DNA of 35,742 nt. Origin: Elusimicrobiota bacterium (lineage in GTDB: Bacteria; Elusimicrobiota; Elusimicrobia; Elusimicrobiales; UBA9959). Location of the stretch: assembly GCA_022013385.1 (NCBI GenBank), contig JAKLQJ010000105.1, forward strand, positions 1-35,742. The letters run 5' to 3'. Within the stretch, counting starts at the first letter, position 1. Each line of letters starts with the position of its first letter. Below the pieces are notes generated by a model. It was not told where the DNA came from and did not search any database. It saw nothing but the letters and a program-made list of their open reading frames with translations. The position numbers and the translations under genes are program-made. Positions 8,458-16,601 of the stretch are shown here, piece after piece.

Positions 8458-8958
8458 ATGCGTCACTTATTAAAACTTGAAGAATTTATAGTAAAAGGCG
8501 AAAAGTTCCTTATTATAGCTTTAGTCTTTTTTATGGTAACACTATCATTTCTGCAAGTGGTCTTAAGGCTTTTCTTTCATTGGGGCATAGTTTGGCTGGA
8601 TCCTGTTTTACGACATATGGTTTTATGGAGCGGTTTTCTGGGAGCAATTCTCGCTTCAAGATATTCCAAACACTTCGCTCTTGATATAGCCTTCAAAATA
8701 AATTCGGATAAACTGCGCAAGTTATCAATGCTTGTGGCAAATGTATTTACTATGGCCGTAAGCATGTTTCTTTTTTACGCCGCTTATAAGTTTATAAAAG
8801 ACGAAGCATTGGCGGAATCTATCGCTTTTTATGCCGGAAAATTTGAAATAAAAACCGCTATCGCCGAGGCCATAGTGCCGATAACTTTCATTCTCATGGC
8901 CTTTCACACATTCATTAATTTATTAAGGAGAGAAGAAGCGGAGAAAAAAGAAGAATGA
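8458..8958 (+). CDS. dctQ: TRAP transporter small permease (DctQ family)
   Basis: About 166 aa with four hydrophobic segments and QVVLRLFFHWGIVWLDPVLRHMVLWSGFLGAILASR, typical of DctQ. Confidence 0.88.
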   Translation: MRHLLKLEEFIVKGEKFLIIALVFFMVTLSFLQVVLRLFFHWGIVWLDPVLRHMVLWSGFLGAILASRYSKHFALDIAFKINSDKLRKLSMLVANVFTMAVSMFLFYAAYKFIKDEALAESIAFYAGKFEIKTAIAEAIVPITFILMAFHTFINLLRREEAEKKEE

Positions 8959-10217
8959 TAATAGGTATTTTAATTTTCTTAACTCTTTTGATTTTTGCTC
9001 TTCTGGGCGCGCCAATTTTCTCTCTGGTAGGCGCGGGAGCGCTTTATCTTTTTTGGCAAGTTGACATTGACTCTTCCGCCGTCATCATTGAAATGATGCG
9101 CCTCACAAGTTTGCCCGCTCTTATAGCCATTCCTCTTTTTACATTTTCGGGTTATGTTCTGGCTGAAAGCAAAGCCCCAAGGCGTCTCTTAAATGTGGCT
9201 CAATCCTTATTCGGTTTTCTGCCCGGCGGCATCGCGATAGTTTCACTCATGTCGGCGGCTATTTTTACAGCCTTTACCGGAGCCTCCGGCGTTACAATCA
9301 TAGCCTTGGGCGGACTTCTATATCCCATGCTTATGAAAGAGGGCTATAAGGAAAAGTTCACGCTTGGTCTTATAACAACTACCGGAAGTTTAGGTCTTTT
9401 ATTTCCGCCGAGTCTGCCGATAATACTTTACGGCTTAGTGGCTAAAATAAGCATAGCCGATCTTTTTAAAGCGGCTTTTGTTCCCGGAATATTTATCATT
9501 ATTGTGCTTTCAACCTACGCGATAATAATAGCCCGAAAAGCCAATATGCCCAGTCGACAATTTTCTTTGGATAAAATTAAAACCTCCGCCAGAGAAGCGA
9601 TATGGGAAATACCCCTGCCCATCATAATAATAGGCGGAATTTACAAAGGATTTTTTACGGCAAGCGAGGCGTCTTCAATAATGGCTTTCTATGTCATACT
9701 AGCGGAAGTGTTCATATATAAGGATTTAAACCTATTTAAAGATATTCCAAAAATAGCGATTAAGAGCATGTTACTCGTGGGCGCAATATTTATTATGCTT
9801 GGCATGGCATTGGGCTTTACAAATTATATGATTGACGCTCAATTACCCGATAAAATTTTCGCCTTCCTCCATTCTTTTGTTGAAAACAAAATATTCTTCC
9901 TGATTATATTGAATATATTCTTGCTTGCAATTAATATGATTGAGATTTTCTCGGCCATAGTAATAGTAGTGCCGATAATAGTTCCGATTGCCCTGCAATA
10001 CGGAGTTGACCCCATTCATCTTGGAATAATATTTTTACTGAATCTTGAGATAGGCTATATGACGCCGCCCTTAGGGCTGAATCTTTTCCTTTCAAGTTCG
10101 CGATTTAATAAAAAAGTCACCACAATCTACAGCGCGGCATGGATTTTCTGGCTAATACAAATAGGAATCCTAATTCTAATAACTTATTTCCCAAAATTAT
10201 TTTTTATAGTAAGATAA
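8955..10217 (+). CDS. dctM: TRAP transporter large permease (DctM family)
   Basis: FTAFTGASGVTIIALGGLLYPML, GSLGLLFPPSLPIILYG, GYMTPPLGLNLFL motifs; overlaps dctQ by 4 nt. Confidence 0.93.
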   Translation: MIIGILIFLTLLIFALLGAPIFSLVGAGALYLFWQVDIDSSAVIIEMMRLTSLPALIAIPLFTFSGYVLAESKAPRRLLNVAQSLFGFLPGGIAIVSLMSAAIFTAFTGASGVTIIALGGLLYPMLMKEGYKEKFTLGLITTTGSLGLLFPPSLPIILYGLVAKISIADLFKAAFVPGIFIIIVLSTYAIIIARKANMPSRQFSLDKIKTSAREAIWEIPLPIIIIGGIYKGFFTASEASSIMAFYVILAEVFIYKDLNLFKDIPKIAIKSMLLVGAIFIMLGMALGFTNYMIDAQLPDKIFAFLHSFVENKIFFLIILNIFLLAINMIEIFSAIVIVVPIIVPIALQYGVDPIHLGIIFLLNLEIGYMTPPLGLNLFLSSSRFNKKVTTIYSAAWIFWLIQIGILILITYFPKLFFIVR

Positions 10218-10331
10218 AAAATAAATCACAGTTTGCCCTTAGAAATCTGCCTATAGCCCTATTAAAAGATTACAAGTATGTTAGTCCTCCACGAAATTAC
10301 ACGGGGCAGGTCTCAAGAAAACAAATACCCC

Positions 10332-10383
10332 TTGACAAACATCGGTGAATATATTAGAATATATACGAATATTAAAGAATAAG
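10332..10383 (+). promoter_or_regulatory. Sigma70-type promoter and phased operator of the TA operon
   Basis: TTGACA (10332-10337), 17-bp spacer, TAGAAT (10355-10360). GAATAT repeats start at 10347, 10357, 10367, with GAATAA at 10377. Confidence 0.75.
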
Positions 10384-10394
10384 GGGCAAATAAA

Positions 10395-10634
10395 ATGAGA
10401 GTAATAACCTTGCGGCTTTCAGATGAAGAATATAAAAAAATAGCTTTTTCGGCGGCTATAGAACACCGTCCGATTTCCAATTTTATTACAATCAAAACAC
10501 TAAAAGAGATTGATGAATCTTATTACGCGGATTCCATTGAGATGTCTCAAATTAAATCCGATAAAAATTTATTAAAGAAACTTAAACGCGGGCATAATGA
10601 CGCTAAAAAAAAGAGAGGAGGGTTCGTTGAATAA
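10395..10634 (+). CDS. Ribbon-helix-helix-like antitoxin
   Basis: 79 aa; N-terminal MRVITLRLSDEEYKKIAFSAAIEHRPISNFI resembles an RHH domain. Followed by a translationally coupled RelE/ParE-like toxin. Confidence 0.7.
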   Translation: MRVITLRLSDEEYKKIAFSAAIEHRPISNFITIKTLKEIDESYYADSIEMSQIKSDKNLLKKLKRGHNDAKKKRGGFVE

Positions 10635-10905
10635 ATTTAGGATATTTGAAACGACCAAATTTTTAAACGATTTAAAACAAGACTTCGGCGGACAACAAAA
10701 GCGAATAAAAAGAAAACTTCCGGCTTATGTTTATCCCCAATTAAAACGACAGCCGTATTTCGGCAAAAACATAAAAAAACTTAAAGATTATTCTCCCGCA
10801 ACTTGGCGATACAGAATAGGCGACTATAGATTTTTTTACACAATTAACAATCATAAAAAAATAGTCTTCATGCTAACCGTCGACAATCGCTCAAACGCGT
10901 ATTAA
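10627..10905 (+). CDS. RelE/ParE superfamily toxin
   Basis: Pattern ...KLKDYSPATWRYRIGDYRFFYTINNHKKIVFMLTVDNRS. TTG start at 10627 is preferred: AGGAGG lies 6 nt upstream and it overlaps the antitoxin stop. Confidence 0.82.
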   Translation: MNKFRIFETTKFLNDLKQDFGGQQKRIKRKLPAYVYPQLKRQPYFGKNIKKLKDYSPATWRYRIGDYRFFYTINNHKKIVFMLTVDNRSNAY

Positions 10906-10981
10906 AAAATAATCGTGGCTTGGGAATTAAACATACTTGCTAAAAGGTTTTATCAAAAAATACCAGCCATGATTTTACCCT

Positions 10982-11013
10982 CAGCCAAATGGCAAATTGA
11001 TTCTTTTCCAAAG
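10982..11013 (-). repeat. 32-nt dispersed repeat, copy 1
   Basis: Reverse complement CTTTGGAAAAGAATCAATTTGCCATTTGGCTG matches 35559-35590 CTCTGGAAAAGAATTAACTTGCCATTTGGCTG at 29/32. Confidence 0.8.
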
Positions 11014-11018
11014 CCTAA

Positions 11019-12644
11019 TTATCGGGATGGGGTTTGCAAAGCTATTGCCTGTTTGGCGTATTCGTCGGCATCGGCATTCATTCCGATCTTGCGAAGGCAA
11101 AAGATAAGTTTGGAATAAGTCTTTATGTTATTCGGCTCCGCTGATATTTTTTGTTTATAATAAGCTATTGCTTGTCGAAATTCCCCCTGAACCATAAACA
11201 AATTTCCGATATTTTCAAGCACCAACGGCTTGCCGGGATTTAACTTTAATTCTTCCTCATAAAATTTCATGGCTTTCTCATAACGGCCTGTCTGCTTGTA
11301 AATAACTCCAAGATTGTTCCTCGCATCAGGCTGAGCCGGATTATTACTTAAAGCTTCCAAATAATATTTTTCAGCTGTGGCGAAATCTTTACATAAATGC
11401 GCTTGGTAGCCCAATTCATAAGCCGCTTCAGAAGATGCGGGAGAAATTTTGCGAACGCCAGACCAAAAGGCCTCAGGATTTTTAAAATATCCAAGATAAT
11501 TATATGTGCCTGCCGCCATAGATATGCTTATAATACCCATTACTAAAAGACTGTTTACTTTGGCGCCGCGAAACAAATAACCGGCTTCTGTCAGCGCCAA
11601 AGCGAAAAAAAATGACGGTAAATAATTCCTATGAGGAATAAAACGGTCTGAAAATGCCGATGGAACAATAAACAAATATACAGACAATACCGCAAATACG
11701 ATTATATGACGACTTTTTAATCGCCATAGAGCGGCAAACAATGCCAACACAACCACATTGGTCACAATAATACGGACCCAATATAAATCTTTAAACCAAG
11801 CATAAACAGGCGGATTATAAGGAAAAAATAAATAAGAGGCATAAGCTGATGTTCTGCTAAACAGTTCACCAATTCCGGGAAACGGCACATTACTCTCAAT
11901 AATAGCCGCGCGCATAAACCAGTAAACCGCTATGCAAAGCCCCCAACCAATTAACACGCCTATCTCTTGCCATACGCGTTTCGGTTCATGTCGCCAACCC
12001 GCGGCTAATGCCCATAACGGAAAAATAAATATAAGAATAGCGGCAGTTTCTTTTGTCAGAAGCGCGGCAAAAAAGAAAAACATATGGGCTATAAGAAAAA
12101 CAATATTCCTGCGCTTAATAGCTTTTGTCAAAAACAAAAGCGCTAATGCCGCCATAAAAAAAAGCAAGGAGTCATTTCTTCCCGGTATCCATGCCGAAGC
12201 GCCGGCTATTACAGGATTCAAAGAGAAAACAAGCGCGCCGGCAGAAGCAAATCCTGAAGGATAGCCAAGCCCCGCTAAAAGCGCGAAACAAAGGCAAGTG
12301 TTAAAAATATGTATAAATAAATTGGTTTTATAAAACACCGACGGCTCAAAGATTTCTCCCGAACGCTTAGTGTCCAGAATAAAAGAAAGGGTGAGCATTG
12401 GTCTGTAAAAAATCCCCGAACCTGTTTCAAAAACATCCGTCTTAAAAACATCTTTTAACGACCCTGTGGCTTTAAGCCCGCTCCACTTATCCATTAAAAG
12501 CTGTTGTTCATCCAGATTTACCGGTTTGAAATCGATTATCTGTCGATAGACAAACAAGTTGGCAAGTATTATAAGCGCTAAAAACGCAAGATTTTTTTTC
12601 AATATCTTTTTTTCTTTGGCTAGCATAAGAATATTATCGCACAT
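11019..12644 (-). CDS. Multi-pass membrane protein with C-terminal TPR repeats (TMTC/glycosyltransferase-39-like)
   Basis: Many hydrophobic helices, WIPGRNDSLLFFMAALAL, and TPRs in the C-terminus (AEKYYLEALSNNPAQPDARNNLGVIYKQTGRYEKAMKFYEEELKLNP). Confidence 0.78.
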   Translation of the reverse strand: MCDNILMLAKEKKILKKNLAFLALIILANLFVYRQIIDFKPVNLDEQQLLMDKWSGLKATGSLKDVFKTDVFETGSGIFYRPMLTLSFILDTKRSGEIFEPSVFYKTNLFIHIFNTCLCFALLAGLGYPSGFASAGALVFSLNPVIAGASAWIPGRNDSLLFFMAALALLFLTKAIKRRNIVFLIAHMFFFFAALLTKETAAILIFIFPLWALAAGWRHEPKRVWQEIGVLIGWGLCIAVYWFMRAAIIESNVPFPGIGELFSRTSAYASYLFFPYNPPVYAWFKDLYWVRIIVTNVVVLALFAALWRLKSRHIIVFAVLSVYLFIVPSAFSDRFIPHRNYLPSFFFALALTEAGYLFRGAKVNSLLVMGIISISMAAGTYNYLGYFKNPEAFWSGVRKISPASSEAAYELGYQAHLCKDFATAEKYYLEALSNNPAQPDARNNLGVIYKQTGRYEKAMKFYEEELKLNPGKPLVLENIGNLFMVQGEFRQAIAYYKQKISAEPNNIKTYSKLIFCLRKIGMNADADEYAKQAIALQTPSR

Positions 12645-12670
12645 TCAAACTGCCGCCGCAAAAACAAAAT

Positions 12671-12716
12671 AAAAAAAAGCCCCAAGAAAACCCGAGGCTT
12701 TTTCTTTTTAATATTT
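12671..12716. terminator. Bidirectional intrinsic-terminator-like hairpin
   Basis: AAAAAAAAGCCCCAAGAAAACCCGAGGCTTTTTCTTTTT. Confidence 0.6.
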
Positions 12717-12739
12717 TCCCCCTATCTAAATAATCCAAA

Positions 12740-12916
12740 TCAATCCGAATCGTCTGCTTTTATTTCTTTTCTTCTACACCGCTTCTTTCCATTATAGCGT
12801 GTTACCTCTGCGAATAAACCATCTATTGTTCCTTTAAACTTTAAACAATTATCTTTTCTTATATCTCTATGTTGCAGGAGTTTTGAGTTCCAACGATTAT
12901 TACCAGTTGCGTCCAT
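12740..12916 (-). CDS. Candidate small basic protein (58 aa), not in the supplied ORF track
   Basis: Manual translation: MDATGNNRWNSKLLQHRDIRKDNCLKFKGTIDGLFAEVTRYNGKKRCRRKEIKADDSD*. SD-like AAGAAGG about 7 nt upstream of ATG; TTGACT (-35-like) further upstream; terminator-like sequence downstream. Confidence 0.45.
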   Translation of the reverse strand: MDATGNNRWNSKLLQHRDIRKDNCLKFKGTIDGLFAEVTRYNGKKRCRRKEIKADDSD

Positions 12917-13111
12917 ACAGATACCTTCTTTACTTAAAATATATTTTCAGAATGCCTGACGAGTGTAATACCAGTTATTTTTTACAATACTGAATGACCA
13001 AAGTCAATCTCGCAAATGTCATATTAGCTTAAGTTTTACCAATGAAAATCCTATCGGAAATTACCTTATTCTTAGGCGAAGACGAATAAAAAAACCCGAG
13101 GCTTTTTACCT

Positions 13112-14860
13112 TTAATTTTCCTTTTTATGAAACAAGGTTCTCATTGATTTAGTCGCTTCTTCAAATATCTTAGTGGCATAATCATTGCTAGTGTCCACCT
13201 TTATGGCTGCAAGAAAATTTTGCATAGAAATATCAGAATACCCTTCTTTATGCTTCCTTTCAATAAATCCTGATGCCCCCTCTCTAAAGACAGTCTGACA
13301 TGACTCTAACTCTTCAATATCCCATATTTCAAAATACTCAGCTTCCTCCATCCCTGTTTTTTCAAAAATTTCCTTGCGAATTTTAGAGGGAATTGGAGGG
13401 AATTGCGGAAAACCGCGTTCCATTACTAAGACCGGGAATATCTTTTTAATTTTTTTTGAATCAATACATGGGAGCTTAAGCGTTCCTGCTTTAAATTCTC
13501 TAATTGCTTTAGCAATTTTATAAGCTTTTCCTTGCTTGCCACTTTGAGTCTCAAAGAGAATGTAATTAAGAGATTTTTTCTGCTCTTTCCAGTCAGTACT
13601 TAATACCTTATTAACAGGAATAGCACTATTTGTTACCTCCAAAAATACCGCTGATTCTGGATCAATTATAATAAAATCAACACCAGCAAATCCTTCTTCA
13701 TCACCAACAAAAAGCCGGGGAGGAAGAAATGTTTTTGGAAAAAAACTTCGCAGAATATGCAGAGCATATCGTTTCAATAGACGCCCCCACCACCCTCGAA
13801 AATTAGCTTTCCTTGTTGTAGAATCATGAACCATCCAAAACAATCCTTCCGTACAGCTATCCACAAGACATTTCAAATCAAGTAGGAAGAAGTTGTTTGT
13901 TGAAAGTTTATATAGCGGTGTCTTATAAATAGGCCCAGGATTATATCCACCATCAATCATATTTGCAGACAACTTTGTACAAAATTCAGCATATGTTCTA
14001 CTTAAATTATTTATTCGTTTATCTGCTTCAGCACGCTTTTCAGGGAGAATATTTTTAAAATAATCAGAGCCCATCAAAAATTCATTGGGACTCTTGAACA
14101 TATCGTCTAAATCTTTGAAATAATAGCTTAAAATGGCAAAGCTATAGATAATAATATCTCTGGGTTCTGAACCTGTTACTCCTTTAATTATTTCATCTAT
14201 AGGAAAAACCTCATTAGGATAAACCGCTTTAATCTCAGCTTGTATTTTTGTAAAAATATGCCAATATCTCGGCAGTTTAAATCGTAGTTGTTCCGACGAA
14301 TTAAAAACCATATTACGAACTAAATTACCCATCATTGCATCATGATTAATTTCAATATCCTCATCAGCAACCCTACCTCCTTCGCAATAAGACCCAGAAA
14401 GAAACAATAACTTTCCAACCTCTAAAAGCGATCGTCCTGAAAGTTGCCCACCATCCTCTCTGGAATAACGAAAAACCATCAATTGAAGGAATAGAATTTG
14501 ACTTCGAGATATACAAATTTTTGAAATATCGTGTTTGGAATATTTTCTAATGTATTCCTTAGCCTTTTCACACACTAAGTTCTCAAAAGTTTCCAATGAC
14601 GCCATTTTACCCTCGAAATTAGATTTATACTGAGTGATAAAACTTATTTTCGATAAAGTTTGTAGTAAATCAAGGGCATTAAATTTTTCTAAAATATTCA
14701 CCATTACTGAAAATGGAGGAGTGGATGTGCCATATACCCCTTTCCATGTAGCATACACTCTTGTAAAATTATCTACTTTTAATCCGTCTTTTTTAGGCGG
14801 AGTCAATCTTTTAGCTTTAATCTCCATTTCTCTCATTTTTTTTTGAAAATTTTCGGTCAT
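13112..14860 (-). CDS. Uncharacterised 582-aa protein with a possible PD-(D/E)XK nuclease-like C-terminal motif
   Basis: No family recognised over its length. FAGVDFIIIDPESAVFLEVTNSAIPVNK resembles a D-x(12)-E-x-[K/T] restriction-fold core. SD-like GGGGGAAG upstream of ATG. Confidence 0.6.
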   Translation of the reverse strand: MTENFQKKMREMEIKAKRLTPPKKDGLKVDNFTRVYATWKGVYGTSTPPFSVMVNILEKFNALDLLQTLSKISFITQYKSNFEGKMASLETFENLVCEKAKEYIRKYSKHDISKICISRSQILFLQLMVFRYSREDGGQLSGRSLLEVGKLLFLSGSYCEGGRVADEDIEINHDAMMGNLVRNMVFNSSEQLRFKLPRYWHIFTKIQAEIKAVYPNEVFPIDEIIKGVTGSEPRDIIIYSFAILSYYFKDLDDMFKSPNEFLMGSDYFKNILPEKRAEADKRINNLSRTYAEFCTKLSANMIDGGYNPGPIYKTPLYKLSTNNFFLLDLKCLVDSCTEGLFWMVHDSTTRKANFRGWWGRLLKRYALHILRSFFPKTFLPPRLFVGDEEGFAGVDFIIIDPESAVFLEVTNSAIPVNKVLSTDWKEQKKSLNYILFETQSGKQGKAYKIAKAIREFKAGTLKLPCIDSKKIKKIFPVLVMERGFPQFPPIPSKIRKEIFEKTGMEEAEYFEIWDIEELESCQTVFREGASGFIERKHKEGYSDISMQNFLAAIKVDTSNDYATKIFEEATKSMRTLFHKKEN

Positions 14861-14993
14861 AAAATTACTTTCTTCCCCCTTAAAAACAATATATCAAATT
14901 CTATCGAACATTTCCTTGTGTCGGCCTGTGGGTAAGTCGGATGTATCTTGAATAGGGCGGGACACTTCCATAAGAAACTGGTGACAATATCAT

Positions 14994-15131
14994 AAAAAAA
15001 GGGTGGCAGTAAGATTTGCCGATCAGGGCTGTTCGGAAGCCGACTTGGGCTTATGGGAGGCTGAGATACAGAGGGGCGACCGCTCGGAGACCCCGGTCCT
15101 GATGGTAAACTTACTGACAGGACCCTTTCCT
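14994..15131 (-). ncRNA. Candidate structured non-coding RNA of about 137 nt
   Basis: Minus-strand TTGTAA (15158-15163), 17 bp, TATATT (15135-15140). Long-range stem from paired arms 15001-15027 and 15098-15125, internal GGGG...CCCC hairpin, and T7 (14994-15000) directly after the closing ACCC. Confidence 0.5.
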
Positions 15132-15165
15132 AAAAATATATTTATCAACCAGTCTCCTTACAACT

Positions 15166-15200
15166 AAAAAAGCCCCGATGAAAATCGGGGCTTTCCTTTT
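15166..15200. terminator. Strong bidirectional intrinsic terminator downstream of the DUF1015 gene
   Basis: AAAGCCCCGAT-gaaa-ATCGGGGCTTT flanked by A and T tracts. Confidence 0.85.
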
Positions 15201-15219
15201 AATCTTTTGTTCTGTTTTT

Positions 15220-15284
15220 CACCCCGCGGGTTCTCGCAACAACCACATTGAACCTAACCCCCGGGGTAATTAACCTACGGGGTG
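15220..15284. repeat. GC-rich inverted-repeat element (ACCCC...GGGGT type)
   Basis: CACCCCG (15220-15226) / CGGGGTG (15278-15284) with internal ACCCCCGGGGT (15257-15267). Confidence 0.6.
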
Positions 15285-15295
15285 GAAAGCCTTAT

Positions 15296-16573
15296 TTACA
15301 ATAAGGGATTTGAAACCATGCCGTCGGCAAGTTTCGGCTCAAACCATGTGGATTTTGGCGGCATTACCTGATTATCATCGGCTACCGCTATCAATTCCTC
15401 AATTGAGGTTGGATAAACGGCAAAAGCAATTTTCATCTCGCCCGAGTTTACCCTTTTTTCAAGACCTTCAAGCCCTCTGATGCCGCCGACAAAATCAATA
15501 CGGTCGGATTTTCTTAAATCTTTAATGCCGAGAATTTTATCTAAAACCAAATCGGAGAGAACACTTATATCCAAAGACAGTACAGGGTCATCCTCTTTTG
15601 AAGGAGTAGGCACAATCGGCTTTAACATATACCACTTGCCATTCAAATACATTCCATACTCTCTATTGACTGTTGGTTTCGCCCTGCCCTCAAATTCTTT
15701 AACTTCAAAGCTCTCTTTAAGTTTTGCCATAAACTCATCTGAAGACAAACCATTAAGGTCTTTAACCACTCTATTATAATCCCATATTTTCATTTCATTG
15801 ACGGGAAAGGCGACAGCAAGATAGGAATTATAAGGTTCGGTTCCCGTATGATCGGCGCCGCGGGATTCCAGCATATATTTTCTGACTCTTGAAGCCGCGG
15901 CCGAGCGGTGATGACCGTCGGCAATATAGACAGCTTCCTGTTTTTCAAATGATTCCACAATGGTATTGATATCTTTCTCATCATCCAAAACCCAAAGAGT
16001 ATGAATAACGCCGCCCATACCCTCGACTGAAAATTCCGGTTCCTCGGCGGTTTTTCTTTTGATAATTTCATTTACTTCGGCTATTTGCTTATAAGCTATA
16101 ATTCCAGGCCCGGTTTGAGCCTTCACAAATCTAATCTGCTTGGCCCTATCTTCCTCTTTTACCGGGCGGGTAAATTCGTGTTTTTTGATGCGATTAGCGT
16201 CATAATCTTCAATGCCCGCTCCGACCACAAGTCCGGTTTGAATATGCTCGCCCATTTGAAGCCTATAAGCATAAAAACAAGGTTTCTCATCTCTAATAAG
16301 CACGCCTTCATCCAGCATTTTCTTAAAATTGTCACTCGCTTTTTGGTAAACAGCGTCGGAATAAACATCAACGCCGCACGGAAAATCCACCTCCGGCTTT
16401 GAAACATGTAAAAAACTCCAAGGTTTTCCCTCTACAAGTTCTCTGGCTTCCTGAGAATTTAAAACATCATAAGGGGGCGCTATAATATCTCGCGCTCTGT
16501 CTTTAGCGGGACGAATCCCGTAAATTGGATTAAATAAATTTGCCACTTTAGTAATTTTTTTAATTTCTGCCAT
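15296..16573 (-). CDS. DUF1015 family protein
   Basis: IIAPPYDVLNSQEARELVEGKPWSFLHVSKPE, VYIADGHHRSAAA, and C-terminal PPKSTWFEPKLADGMVSNPL hallmarks. Confidence 0.93.
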   Translation of the reverse strand: MAEIKKITKVANLFNPIYGIRPAKDRARDIIAPPYDVLNSQEARELVEGKPWSFLHVSKPEVDFPCGVDVYSDAVYQKASDNFKKMLDEGVLIRDEKPCFYAYRLQMGEHIQTGLVVGAGIEDYDANRIKKHEFTRPVKEEDRAKQIRFVKAQTGPGIIAYKQIAEVNEIIKRKTAEEPEFSVEGMGGVIHTLWVLDDEKDINTIVESFEKQEAVYIADGHHRSAAASRVRKYMLESRGADHTGTEPYNSYLAVAFPVNEMKIWDYNRVVKDLNGLSSDEFMAKLKESFEVKEFEGRAKPTVNREYGMYLNGKWYMLKPIVPTPSKEDDPVLSLDISVLSDLVLDKILGIKDLRKSDRIDFVGGIRGLEGLEKRVNSGEMKIAFAVYPTSIEELIAVADDNQVMPPKSTWFEPKLADGMVSNPLL

Positions 16574-16601
16574 TTCCTCCTCCTATTAACGCAGATTCGC
16601 T

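Noticed and set aside
15001-15125. TPP riboswitch resemblance on the plus strand (GGCTGAGA ... CCTGAT)
   Set aside because: The rest of the THI-box core (e.g. CUGAUC-NGG...UAAU...CCAGCGNAGGGA) is missing and no plus-strand gene follows.
14994-15131. SRP RNA, RNase P RNA or tmRNA
   Set aside because: No GGAAGGNAGCAG SRP apical motif, no RNase P GAGGAAAGUCC core and no tmRNA TpsiC-like 3' end. 6S RNA cannot be excluded by eye.
15790-16071. Alternative-frame ORFs within DUF1015, hutH, cyclase and kinase genes
   Set aside because: They overlap strongly supported genes and lack recognisable motifs.
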